Positions 12,201-23,300 of a stretch of DNA of 64,000 nt are shown in pieces (positions within the stretch are counted from its first letter, which is position 1; each line of letters opens with the position of its first letter). The notes below the pieces were generated by a model, which was given only the letters and a program-made list of their open reading frames with translations, was not told the origin of the DNA and did not search any database. A program made the translations under genes and the position numbers. The stretch is taken from assembly GCA_963971405.1 (NCBI GenBank), contig OZ020487.1, forward strand, positions 24,785,371-24,849,370, written 5' to 3'. This DNA comes from Psococerastis gibbosa (taxonomy: Eukaryota > Arthropoda > Insecta > Psocodea > Psocidae).

Positions 12201-14311
12201 TTCAATTTTTTGGAGTATTTTCGGCGTGGTAGAGTGATCCAGTGCAAAGAACTGAAAGCAAAATTATGATTATATTTCAGGTTACTTCCTAGACGGAAAT
12301 CGGTAGCTGGTTTTGTTACGAAAGCCCTTCGCCGTGTATGAATTTTTTTTTTTAATACTTTCTATATAGAATGCTATAATGCGTCACGCTACTCCCACTA
12401 CCCATGGATAAAAATAATCGGGCACCTAACAAAAGTTTTTGATTTCTTTTTTTTAAATATGGTTAAGAATTAAATTGCCTGAGTTTTTGACCTTGATCCA
12501 TAGAGAAGAGCCACTGTGAAAAAATATACTGGAACGACTACGACTTCTTGCGAATTTTTTTAAAAACATAAGCTAGTGGTAATGACAAAATATTCGACCA
12601 AAACCCGGGGGGACCTCAAATTTAATTCTGGAAAGTTTAATTTTCAACTCATTTAAAATATTTCAAAAATATACGTAAAATATATTAAAACTGGCATTCT
12701 GTGCGACTGCTATCTGTTTCCACCTAAGGTAAAATAATAATAGAACAGGTAAAAGCCTTGGGCAATGGAATGTCCAAAATACGTGTTTTTGTAGCCTACC
12801 TAAATTTATGACTTATCTCCTACTGCAAATGTGCGAAGAAAGGGGAGAAATCGTGAAAACAATACGCGTAAATCTGATAAGAAAATTTGATGTAAAAAAT
12901 AACGCCAAAGCCATTCAGGCAACTTCTTGATACAATATCATTGAGATTCAGGCTGTTATCCACCAACGAATCGATGTAAATAAACGATATTCGTATCATT
13001 ACCACTCCTATGTTATTCAAGAAGTTCTCAAGAAACTTGAGTGTACTGGTCCAGTTATTTTTCCACCATCCATGGCTATTAGCCATTGGCTAAGGTTAAA
13101 AATATATGTATTGTTAACCATTTATCGGTGTTCAAATATTTTTCTCCATGGTAGTATTTACTTAGACAGTTTGAAGGCCTTGCTTTTAGCTTGATTCTTT
13201 TATTGGGAAGCAGATGTGCCAATTACGTAAAACTTGCCTTCGAAACCAATGCACTCAACTCAGAATAACAAAAATAGTGATTATCTTAAAATCCTGGTCA
13301 TTGATAATTTCAGACTTTTAAATTGCTTCAGGCTCAATGATTTGGATCAGTTGTTGCAAGTTGTCAAGTGCTTTGTAAAATCTGCGTTTCCTCCATAAAA
13401 TATGAAAACTCTTGCTTCTGGTGTTGATTATAATTAATCCTTAATTTATGGTATAACCATTCGGAAGTGAGACAGCCCGAGCAAAACTAATGGTAGGCTG
13501 TGAAAAGTTTCGAGTTTCCAATGTAGCCTAATGTCTCGCTGTAAAATTCAACTCTTTGAGCTGGATCATTTCTAAACATTGACTGCGTCCCTCCAGTAAG
13601 AGTCACCGTGCCTTTTTATTTCAGGAAAGGCAAGACATGAACAATGGTACTAAGTCACTGATTTGAGGTGATTTCTTTGTGATTTGGTTTGAATTTTTGT
13701 CCGTGGTATGACTAGGGAAACGGATCTATCACATGTTTCCTTTTTTTAATAATCTAAGTTAGGAGCAGTATATAATTTATTAGTAATACATTTAGCTGCT
13801 AATTGTGACTTATTACCTAGTTCCTGTCCCAGCCGTGTTACGTATAGCTAGTATAGAGTGTAGAGTTCTAGTCATGTATATTATTTTAGCATTTCTTTTT
13901 ACATGCTTATACTTTCGCTAAACTAATTCATCATTGTTCTGCTATTTGTCTATTATTTTACAGTTTCCACAGAAACATATCAGCTTCTTGGCTTTCCTAT
14001 AGAAATGCTGTCTGTGCTTTATGTGCATACGTACTATAAAAACCTATATTCATCTGGTTGGTTGAGTGTTAATGAAATGTTAGAATTCTAGTTATCTGTT
14101 AGATGTACATTCATTTCGCGAGGAAACTTAAACTGTTGAACTTACTCTTAAAATTTTTAAAATAAAAAAATATCTTTAAATTTTAATTAAACGATATCTG
14201 CGAATAAATTGAAAATAACTCTTTTGTTTACCTATTTCTCATATAACTTCCTTTTTCAGATGCTGTTGTTTTTTCAAAAGAAAGAAGAAGAAATCCGGCC
14301 GGCAGAAATGA
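237..14311 (+). CDS. CSNK1G: Casein kinase 1 gamma, 3' part (5' exons outside window)
   Basis: Exons seen: 237-527, 1991-2139, 6148-6228, 8416-8517, 10304-10410 and 14260-14311, all with AG/GT borders and continuous frame (about 259 codons, stop TGA 14309-14311). The first exon begins inside the Asp codon of the DFG motif (FGLAKEYID), followed by the CK1 signature [20 protein letters not shown] and by LPWQGLK. The second exon holds the end of the kinase lobe ([17 protein letters not shown]). The next three encode the gamma-type linker, including [12 protein letters not shown] and STNGEL. The last exon ends [18 protein letters not shown]1 gamma enzymes are Ser/Thr kinases held at the plasma membrane by palmitoylation of this C-terminal cysteine cluster, with a role in Wnt co-receptor phosphorylation. 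The N-lobe and catalytic loop must lie upstream of position 1; I found no exon in 1-236. Family identity is very secure; which vertebrate paralogue it matches is not meaningful for a single invertebrate gene. Confidence 0.95.
601..768. mobile_element. hAT-like palindromic MITE, family H1
   Basis: Terminal inverted repeats begin TAGAGTTCTATATAGGAGA and extend inwards for about 60 bp with mismatches (GCGCGCCAAAAATATTTT region). The ends fit the hAT consensus YARNG. The flanks GATAGTCG and GTTAGTCT agree in 6 of 8 bases, as expected for an aged 8-bp target duplication. It lies in a CSNK1G intron. Another full copy is at 16485. Confidence 0.75.
945..1007 (+). repeat. tRNA-like remnant with poly-T tail (possible SINE piece)
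   Basis: GTGTAGTGGTAAACAAGATGCC resembles an A box region and GTGGCTTCGCGTCCCACGC a T-arm with B box. They are followed by about 21 T residues at 1008-1028. The acceptor stem pairs poorly, so this is a pseudogene or a SINE fragment rather than a working tRNA. Confidence 0.3.
1573..1670. repeat. Two-copy tandem repeat, about 50 bp unit
   Basis: The phrase GTATGGGGTAACATTCCC, with its flanks down to AAAATAAACA, occurs twice head to tail in a CSNK1G intron. Confidence 0.8.
2140..6147. other. CSNK1G intron, no gene seen
   Basis: Four kilobases of AT-rich intron between kinase exons. I see no coding signature, only short ORFs without family motifs and simple A/T runs. Confidence 0.6.
6603..6645. 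mobile_element. Fragment of hAT-like MITE H1
   Basis: One terminus (AAGTTCTATATAAGGC followed by AGGAGAGATGGACATT) of the element seen complete at 601 and 16485. The opposite end is not recognisable. Confidence 0.5.
7102..7263. mobile_element. MITE family M2
   Basis: TIRs CTGATCGAGGCGATTATAAT with the next bases ACCGG at both ends, around an AT-rich core containing TTGTTTAC motifs. The same element recurs at 28579, 37961 and 38126, all about 150-165 bp per unit. Superfamily not assigned: no clean target duplication. Confidence 0.8.
8735..9240 (+). repeat. Dispersed repeat R1, copy 1
   Basis: Shares with the inverted copy at 42500-43060 the blocks around TTTCRTWAAATSGWCC, the ACAGAC/TGTCTG motif run, CGACTACAATACATG and the segment GGGGCAAGCGACC. 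A third, shorter copy is at 55330. It lies in a CSNK1G intron. Its class is unknown; repeats with this kind of ACAGAC-rich segment are widespread in arthropods. Confidence 0.55.
9898..10035. repeat. Internal fragment of the 11823-12089 element
   Basis: GACGTCTTTTCCATTGT, ATTTCTTGTCGATTTC and ACGGTTTTCCC occur in the same order and spacing as in the palindromic element at 11823. Confidence 0.55.
10769..10904. mobile_element. hAT-like MITE, family H2
   Basis: TIR CAAGGCCGTGCCAGGG on the left and its complement on the right. It is flanked by ATGGGAGC and ATGGGAGA, an 8-bp duplication with one mismatch. The interior is 136 bp including a CCCCCT run; it cannot code for a transposase. Confidence 0.8.
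11526..11761. repeat. Near-perfect tandem duplication, 121-bp unit
   Basis: Two head-to-tail copies starting TTTTCATACATTAATT and ending CGCAGCGTCTAGTAT, almost identical over about 115 bp. It lies in the last CSNK1G intron. It could be recent or an assembly artefact. Confidence 0.9.
11823..12089. mobile_element. Palindromic MITE with TTAA at both ends
   Basis: TIRs GGCCCGGTACACACAGACG and, in complement, GCCCAGGTACACAGGACG. TTAA flanks both ends (11819-11822 and 12090-12093), which suggests a piggyBac-like or Harbinger-like insertion. Confidence 0.65.
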
Positions 14312-15128
14312 CTAGCCGTAGTGCAATGTAGCCCCGAGCGGGAGGCTGTAACCCTTCTGCGCGCGACTTCACACTCCAACTCACGGGACTCTGTCCTCAA
14401 CAGCTCCGGCTACCCTTTGCCCTCTGCCACGTGAATGACAAACTGTTATTCATTGCTATGCTAATTTGTTTGCTCAAACAAAGCGTTCGGGCCACACACC
14501 TATACCACTACCCTGAGAACATCGCAAAATCGTGAAAAACGAAATGTGCTAAACTTTTCATGTGAAATTAAGGATATGAACCTTGTGCTAATTGTTATTG
14601 GCGGCAAAAAATTAGAAACTACCGTAGCTCTTTATGTCGGTTGCTTTGGGAAATGGGCTAGTGTGTTTTTAATTTGTTCTCTGGTTTAATTTTTTTCGTT
14701 GGCCTCATGCCACCCATAAAGATAATTGAATGTCGACCGGTATTTTAATAATATAAAACGAAAATTCGAGTTAACAAAACAAACTCACGTGCAACTATTA
14801 ATTTATGTTAATTTAAATGAACGAAATATTATTCTTCGTTGGTGAAAGAGATGATGATGTTAAAGCTTGAATCCTGGTGTAACCAAAGTAAAAAGCTATA
14901 GTTTCATTTACTTGCTAATTTGGATGTGATCATTATACCCCACTTAGATTCTGTTAATCCTGACAATATTGAATCTATATGTTATCACGGAACGTGGCTA
15001 ATTCTATCGATCATTCCAGTTTATTGGGTCTTGTATATCTCAAAACGAACACATAGGCGTAGCCAATGGGAACAGTGGAACTTGTCAGATAACTAACAAC
15101 TTGGAATTTATGCATTATGTTCTGTATC

Positions 15129-15250
15129 GTAAAAACGGGTGAATAGGGACAAAACTTCGTTGTTAGATTTGAGACCAAATTTTCAAGAAGCGAAATTAAA
15201 ACGAAACCAAATCTAACCACAAAGTTTTGTCCCGATTCACCAGTTTTTAC
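15129..15250. repeat. Imperfect inverted repeat (hairpin, about 120 bp)
   Basis: GTAAAAACGGGTGAATAGGG at the left pairs with CCCGATTCACCAGTTTTTAC at the right, and pairing continues through ACAAAACTT and AGATTTG. It is probably a small foldback or MITE in the CSNK1G 3' region. Confidence 0.7.
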
Positions 15251-16484
15251 AGTAGTTCCAAAATGCGTCGTTTTGGAATGGAAAAGGAATCCAATTCCTG
15301 TGGTCATTTATCTGACTTGTGGAAAGCTTTGAGCTGGCTGCCATATTTCGAGCGCTGTATAGGACAGTGGTACAGAGTATAATAAAATGTGTCTTCATTT
15401 TATTTGCCATGTCATGATTCTTATGCAGTAGTTGAACCATTTCATTCCATTGATGTTTCTGCAAACTGAGCAACGTGCATAATGTGTTTTATTTATTGTT
15501 AAAGACTACGTTTTTTCTTTACCATTAATATTTCAAATTAATGTTATCACCATTATTTATTTTTCCACATTTTCTTTTATATTTTTATATTTTGAGAAAT
15601 ATCATTAATATTCTTGTAATTGAGGCCTACAAGGCAACGGTTTTAAGCGCTATAAATAATTATAACCACAATGCTGCCACTTGAATGACGTGATTCTGCT
15701 GCCAAAAATGCCACTTGCACTGCATCAGAGCCTATACCTATAAATGTATCTGACAATTCTTAGCTACACATTACCACTTTTATTCAAACTGTGGGCCAAC
15801 ACTAAGCTAAAGTTTTCTTGCCTGTCCCATTTTGCAGCTGTTAGCTCCACAATTTCCTTCTGTATTGAAAAGTATTGGCAACCATACCTCTTGTTAGAAA
15901 TTATCGTAATATATTGTAATTGCTGACGCTGCTTCTGAAATGTTCATTCGTCACTGGAGGCTATTTAATAGTTACCTGTACCACTTGTAGCTGTTACATA
16001 GCCTCTCAAGATAATCTGGTTCAGCTATTAGCTGTGGAGTTGAGGCTGCTTTAGTGCCAAGACTATGCCTTGAGCCCATGACGATGATAGGATCAGTGAG
16101 AACGACTTAAGTTGTGCACGCTTGCGGACTTTGATGACGGCTAGTCGTGCATTAAGGGATCTTATTAAGAAAAAACTATCGGACACCCCTACTATCTGTA
16201 TTATTACAAAAGCAAATCTCATCGGAAATATTGATCGTAGATAGTTCATCATTGAAGGTATGCCGTGTGATGTAATACCTTTTCCTATTTTAAGACTCAA
16301 TAAAGAGAAGAAATGTTCCTCTGCATTTTGATGAATAGTATGTGGCCCATTTATGTTAGTGATGGCCGCATACTACATCAAATTACAGATGGACATTTCT
16401 TCTATTTACAGAGGAGATAAATATTACTAGTGGAATTTGATTTTGTTAAAAAAAAAATGGAATGTCGTACAATTGGGTGGGGCC

Positions 16485-16637
16485 AGAGTTCTATATGGGA
16501 GAATATTTCTTTGAATCCTGGGCCCATCTGATGCTACGCCTACTACGACAGCCATTGACAAAGCGTACCACGTGGCCCCAGGATTCAAACAATATTTTTG
16601 GCGCGCTCGAATGTCCCATCTCTTCTATATAGAACTC
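16485..16637. mobile_element. hAT-like MITE H1, second copy
   Basis: Ends CAGAGTTCTATATGGGAGA and the complement of TAGAGTTCTATATAGAAGA. The 8-bp duplication GGTGGGGC is exact on both sides. The inner arms match the 601 copy (GCGCGCTCGAATGTCCCATC). Confidence 0.85.
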
Positions 16638-19281
16638 TAGGTGGGGCCTTAATGGACCATTCTCTTAAATAATAGACTATTAAAGAGACCGGGTGTTAAA
16701 AGCCAGCTCTTACTGAACAAAATGATCAAGAACGGGCTCTTAACATTCCTTAAAATTTGTAGTAATATATATTTGCTCAGGGCTGGATTTTCATTGTAAA
16801 TTATAAGCATTCTGAACTTAAAACAAGGTGAAATATTCTGAGCTTTGCAATTTAGCAAACATTAAGTGTTAAGAGGGGAAATTGCCCTACTTGTATAATT
16901 ATGGGAATTCTAATTTTTATAATTATTTATCTAACATTTCGTTCATTGGATCGGAGTAGTCTTAAATCTAGCCAATCTTCTTAGTACGATTAAGTCACTA
17001 TTAAAATTCATTATTTATTGTTTAAGCATTATTTATTTTAAATGTAATATTGGGTTATTCAAGCAAACTACAGCATATATCTTTAAGTTAACCCATTGGG
17101 ACTGATCTAACAAGTACTATCATGAATGCTTCTTAGTTAGCGTCAATTTTGTTCTATCGTAGAACAATATATACATGCCAATGCCCACGCATTGATATGA
17201 AAGTAATGTGCAACCAAGCATAATCTAAGACAACATAAATCTTAAGAATAACTTAGATATGAGAAAGTTCCTTATTTTGAAGACTTGAGGTGTATTTTTC
17301 CGAAATTATAATTAAATTACTAGTCATTGAACAGGCTAAGATTTCCAATGAAGCCCTTAATAACCTACAAAATACCTAAAATCAGTATTTCCAGAACGGT
17401 ACAAGACCACCAAATCGAGTTAAATACTTTTTGAAATTATATTTTTATGATAGTGCGTCCCGCTATCATTTGAATTCTTAAAGCACTGCTTATTAACCGA
17501 CATAGAGTGGAATGGTCATAACTTGTGATTTACCCAGGCATACTGAGCAAATATAAAATATCGGGTGCTACGTTACCTTATGGCTTATACCATATATGCC
17601 TGGTTATAAACGGGCTTCAAGGCTAGTCGTCAAATAAATATTTTTCTCCAAAATCAAGTTCAGCTTGTAATGTTGTGCAAGGTTCAGCTTGGGCATGTGT
17701 AAATTCTGACTCCCATACCAAGGGTGGATGATGGGTATGTGCTGGCTGCAGGACCTCAGAATAGCCTTTTCAGTGTACACTGGTTATGAAAAGCATACCC
17801 AACTGGGCATGCATCACATAGCAACTTTAAACTTGGGTTTGAAAAAATACTGGGTAGGTCGAAGTATGTGATGTATCAATTCCGCATTCAAAAATTGTAT
17901 ATACGCAATCTTCAAAATAAGCAGCTTTGTGATATCCTCTGTATTCGCAGCCGACAGATGGCTTGTTATAATCCTTTCCTTACATATGCCCAGACCTATT
18001 TACTTTAAGGTCTTTATGTTACGTCGGTACTGTCAGTCAATCCCACCACACCAGATTAGTAACATTCTGAGCCAAGCTATCATATCCACAACGTTTGGTT
18101 TAGGTGAGATTGACTGTGCATCCTGTTTTAGTACTATAGGGTCCGTCACTGCTAACTAAAATCAATGCCAATTATGTAGAGTGCAGCACTAGTCACATAC
18201 TAGACTAGACTTGGCCTTATTATTGAAGCAAACATGCGTACTGCGGATCCAGTGTGGGGTTTTACGCAGTTAGCTGAGTTTTGCCGGGATTGGTAGATAT
18301 AAAACTACCATACTCCCGCTTTATAGTTGGCTCTCAACAATGAATGTGCTCTCGATACAATGCCACGTAAACCTGTACCGACAGCATTTCTGTAACATTG
18401 TTATGATAAGTAATTATTAAACTAATACCATCCCCTTGCCTGGCAAGTATCGTCATGGCTTTGCTTATGGAAACTACGGAAGGTCAACACTGAATGTAAC
18501 ATACTTGTTTTGACCGGCATTAGGCTGTGCTGGCGTTTCAGTTTGATTTTTTCTATTTTGGGCTGGCTAGAATCACATACAGTGCAATACCTTTTTAGAC
18601 TTTAAATTTTACTGATTTTTGAAAGTATCAGAAATTATCATGGCGAAAAGAGCATTTGGGCCACTGCTTCCGCGCTTGGCCTTTAAAAATGTATAACGTA
18701 TATTGTATTAACAAATATTACCCGACTATTGAGTCATTTTTACTTTCATTTTGTTTTGTTTGATTGTATGTATTTTAAATATTCCTTATTGCCTTGAATC
18801 AAGCGCTTTCGAACAAACTTTGCCTAAATTGACTGGCATTCGGTTATAAGAAGGGACTGCTGTATTGGGCGGGTTAAACGTTTTTCTTATTAGTATGTGC
18901 TGATATGATGTATGTTATTAGTGGATACATGCATGTATATACTCATGATATGTATAGGTACTTTCTGGAGTAATTTTAGTTTTGCTGCAAGAAATTTCCC
19001 CATACTGACAAACCGCTATAAAATAAACTGACTTGGCATGGAGAATGATATCAATAAGTAAACATAATAGTCTCCTTAGTAACTTTGTAAAACTTGCTGT
19101 CACTCAATATCATATCAATAAGCCACAATTTATGTGTCCCTCTACCTGAATTGTTAGAATGCGAACCTATTTTCATGAGCGCCTGTAGGGTAGTCAGACT
19201 TTTGACGATCGAGAACTTTCCTAAAGAAAATCCATGGCTTGCTGTGATTGGCGCGGCTCGTATACAGTACATACTTATCTT

Positions 19282-19350
19282 TTATGAAGAGAGGTGCAGT
19301 TTTTTTTTTAGTTTTCGCGAGTTGTAGGGAAACTGCACCTCTCTCCATAA
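19282..19350. repeat. Near-perfect 69-nt hairpin
   Basis: 21-bp arms (TTATGRAGAGAGGTGCAGTTT) with a single mismatch enclose a 27-nt loop with a T run and TTTTCGCGAG. It could be a microRNA-like precursor, a tiny MITE or chance. Confidence 0.7.
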
Positions 19351-20169
19351 GACTAGTATGGAGATGCTCGCGTCATTCAGAGCAAGGTGGAGGCCCATAA
19401 TGTTGGATTATCTGTAAGAGAGTTCTCCATTGTGTGCTGGACACTCCTTGTTTGGACGCTAGAAAAAATTATACGGCCCCTACTTCCACACATAACTTCA
19501 CAACAGGCTAAAATAGTCTTAAGATATTTTCTGAGAGCTTGCCATGTGCGTCTGTGCTAGAAAGTGTTCTCAGCGTTCTTGACTTGGTAGGAATGTCAGT
19601 GCCAATATCATTAGAGGTATTACCAGGGATGCCCTCAAAAATACTCCATACACTTATTGTACCATTTTAAACAAGCATTTACGATACAGAGTAATTTATC
19701 CAAGAAAAACACTAGTTGCTTTTGATACAAAGTTTACGCTTGTTAATTTTTTTTGTCGGATGGCTGGCAATGTAACTTGTGCGTATACTTTTTAGTTTCA
19801 AATTTCTTGTTCAGTAATAGATATTAAAAATTTCCATTGCAGAAGTTTTACCAACGTGAAGTGCTAAATTTCTGTAAAAAAATGTCTAATTGTTTTGAAT
19901 ATAAAGTGAGACTTAGTTGTGATATTAAATTTGCTTTCAATTCCCTACTGATTTAAAATTAAAACCCAATTTGAAAAAAAAATAATAATAGCTTGCCCTA
20001 GTTTCTGAAGCAGTTAAAAAAAAAGTGAATGCTTCCGCACTATTGTAAATTGTAATGCATAGCGATAATATAAAAAAAACATGGTAAGAACAAACCAGAT
20101 ATAATTAGAGTATAACAAAAAATATCACATGACGTAATGGCGGAGAATTACCCAATAACCACATTTATC

Positions 20170-20323
20170 AAAAATATCAAGGTCTCAGATATAATGAGAA
20201 AATTTTGTTCCCAACGTGAACTTTGAGCGATTCTTATCGTATAAAGGTAGCCTATATTTATTTTCATTTATTTTTAAAATTGAGTTCATGAAGATGGCAC
20301 TGTTGATCAACAAGTTTTTCCTA
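20170..20323. repeat. ALDH2 3' segment, copy 1 of a 155-bp duplication
   Basis: Runs from AAAATATCAAGGTCTCAG to GTTTTTCCTA and stops seven bases before the ALDH2 stop codon. The second copy is at 21461-21619. It carries the candidate polyadenylation hexamers. Confidence 0.85.
20257..20272 (-). promoter_or_regulatory. Candidate polyadenylation signals of ALDH2
   Basis: On the minus strand two overlapping-range AATAAA hexamers lie at 20272-20267 and 20262-20257, about 60-75 nt past the stop codon. They sit in a segment that is duplicated in the gene's own intron (21461-21619). Confidence 0.5.
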
Positions 20324-20329
20324 TGCGTC

Positions 20330-23300
20330 TTAGCTATTTTTTTGCTGAACTTTAACAATTACGGACTTGACTTCAGTATAATTTTGCAGACCATATTCGC
20401 CAAGCTCGCGGCCATTGCCTGACATCTTGAAGCCACCGAAGGGAGCTTGAACACCTAAGATATTATAAGTATTCACCCTGGAATAGAAAATGACTGGATT
20501 AATTAGGAACGAGGCTTATCCTCTCCAGTTTAGTTTGCTATCATGGTCCAAAATCAACGTGTCAACTAAAAGAAATGGAGTTAGATAATATTAAAATACC
20601 ACATTTTCAGGGTAAACTTGTTCATTAGCCTATGTACGGACTAGTAGCAACTACCTGAATGTCAGTATTTTTTCATAACGAACCTCTTAGAGAAGTAGAC
20701 CCAGCTCAAATTTAATGGATGAACTAGAAAAATTCATTGATCCTAACCGTAGGACTTACCATACAGTTCCAGCTCGGATGCCTTGAAGCACGTAAAATGC
20801 TTTGTCTATGTCCTTGGTAAACACGGCAGCAGCAAGGCCATAGTCAGTTCGGTTAGCTCTTTCAATGACTTCATCTAAACTCTTGAAGCGAATTATCTGT
20901 TGGACGGGTCCGAAAATCTCCTCTCGGGCGATACGCATGTCGTCTTTGACCTAGAAATTTTAGTAAACATTGACAATGTCAAATACAGAGGTAACTTTTT
21001 CTACAATAAAATAAAGCACTGGATAAAGAAGTCATCTTAATATCATAACATAACTTACAAATCCACAACAGCTGAATTATACAAATTTGCAGTTGTCACA
21101 TGACAGAACTCTTAAAAAAAAAAATGGTATAGTAGAGAAACACCTAGACAGAGATAAAATTCTGGGTCCCAATCTATCGGTACAAATCGTGGCGGAAGAA
21201 ATGCATACATATTTAAATCATCATTTTCGCCATGGTTCCTTTTAGAATTAAAAAATATAAATAAATAAATATTGATTTTCGTTGTATTACAAAGATTTAG
21301 GGATAGCCCTCTCTTACACTCAACTACGAAAGCCAGGTTTTGCCTGCTTTACATGCCCTCCGAAGCATGGCCAGAAAATGTAGGAAGTGTGGGACTCGAA
21401 TCAAAAACCTTTTGGGTAAAAGTCGGAGTCTGTACCACTAATCTACATGTCCTGAAATACAAAAATATCAAGGTCTCAGATAATATAATGAGAAACTTTT
21501 GTTCCCAACGTGAACTTTGAGCGAACATATTCTTATCGTATAAAGGTATATATTTATTTTCATTTATTTTTAAAATTAAGTTCATGAAGATGGCACTGTT
21601 GATCAAAAAGTTTTTCCTATACTATAAACTGATAGGCCTATTTGGCTTTCAACATTGTCATAATTATCGACTTTACTACCTGTTATTTTGTCGGCCAATT
21701 TCGAAAGTATAAAAAACGTCCTTCGACATCAAGTAAAATTTATTTTAATTTAGAGTTTAGACGATGAGCTGCCCCATGCTTGACCATATGGTCAATAAAA
21801 TAGGGGCTCCTACAAACAAATAGGAAAGCAGGGAAAATTGGTCCTGAGAGTCTACACAAAGTTGCATAAAATTATACGTACATCAGCGAATACGGTAGGC
21901 TTGATAAAATAACCTTCTCCTCCAGCGGGTTCTCCGCCAGTCACAAGTCTAGCTCCTTCCTTTTTGCCGGATTCAACAAGACTCAGAATTTTGTCAAACT
22001 GCTCACGGTCAATCTGAGGTCCATACTCATTGTTGGGGTCAAACGGGTTGCCCACTGTCGCTTTCCTCGCCCTTTCTCCAGACCGCTCGACAAAAGCGTC
22101 GTATATGGAGTCTTCTACAAACGTACGAGATCCAGCGCAGCAACATTGACCCTTTTAAATGTAAACAAGTTCATTAATTATTTAAAATATATAATCGCAA
22201 TGACTTGACGCGGGTCATTTCAGAATTTCAGCTCTATTCACGTCCCTTAGTGTTATTTTAAATTAAACATATCCATTATGAGGTTGCTCTATCAGTAAAT
22301 CGTTCTGCGAATACCTCCGGTTGATGCCATAGATTTAAAGTCCTCGAAATATTTTTATATTCTCCACCCTTTGGTTCCAAACTCATATTTTCTCACCCCG
22401 TTAACTGTCCCATCCTATATGTAATTCGGAGCTTTTTCTGAACTAGTGAGCTTCATTGTCTCAAAGAAGTGATTCTATGTTTCAATTATGCAAAAGGGAG
22501 CATAAAAAAGAATAATTATGCAGCACTATATTTTCCCGAAAAAATTCCAAATTGTGTGTCCCTGAAAAGTTTCTCAACTCCGTGACTTTTAAATTTTTGA
22601 ATATCTCGCAAAAAGTTATTAGCTAGTTTGACATGGCAGCAGAAAAATGGAAGGTGGCGGTTGCGTTTGTCTTGTTGGTGACAACGGATACATCCTCATT
22701 TGGAGTTTTAAACGAAACTGCGTCGGCAAAGTCAGATATGTAAGATTGTACTGCTGCAATTCTCATTCCGTTATTGCATTCGATGACTTAATTTGTGAAC
22801 TATATAAAATGCTATCAGGTTAAATGGAAAGTAGACCTTTAAGGTTAATAAGAATGGGAAATTGTTCCTCAATAACATAACTTGGTAAAATAGTAGCCGG
22901 CAATTTTGTATAAATTTCTCACTTCCGTGAGTCTCCACTCCGTTCATTGCTGTGTTAACGGTAATGAGGCATGCTCACAGTAGTGAAGTGCACTACGTAA
23001 TTTAATGCAAATCTGGGTTTAATATTGCCAAGTGTGTTCGTGTATTAATTAAGTAATTGGTTTCTTTCAGGAGAAATGAGGCCTAACGGCAACAAAGCAA
23101 AAAAATAGGTTGTCTTTAAGTCGGGTTATGAACGATAGGGTGACAACGCCTAAATTACTAAATCTTACTTGAATAATAATATGTGGCTGGAAAGAGAAAG
23201 AAATGTGGAAAAGCCCTTAAGTAGTTTGAATTTCGTGCGCACCTCCTGACGTTTCACACCCCCAAAGCCAAACCCCTTGCTTCATCTTCACAAATATAGC

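Larger units (their letters stand above)
14312..20329. other. Convergent intergenic region CSNK1G-ALDH2
   Basis: This region must hold the 3' UTRs of both genes. An AATAAA on the plus strand lies at 15381-15386 and another at 16299-16304. Apart from the hairpins at 15129 and 19282 and the H1 MITE at 16485 I see no gene or repeat I can name. Confidence 0.6.

Noticed and set aside
22633..22742. Short [15 protein letters not shown]... resembling a signal peptide
   Set aside because: Only 36 codons; relation to the transposon ORF at 23449 could not be shown, so it is mentioned there but not listed.
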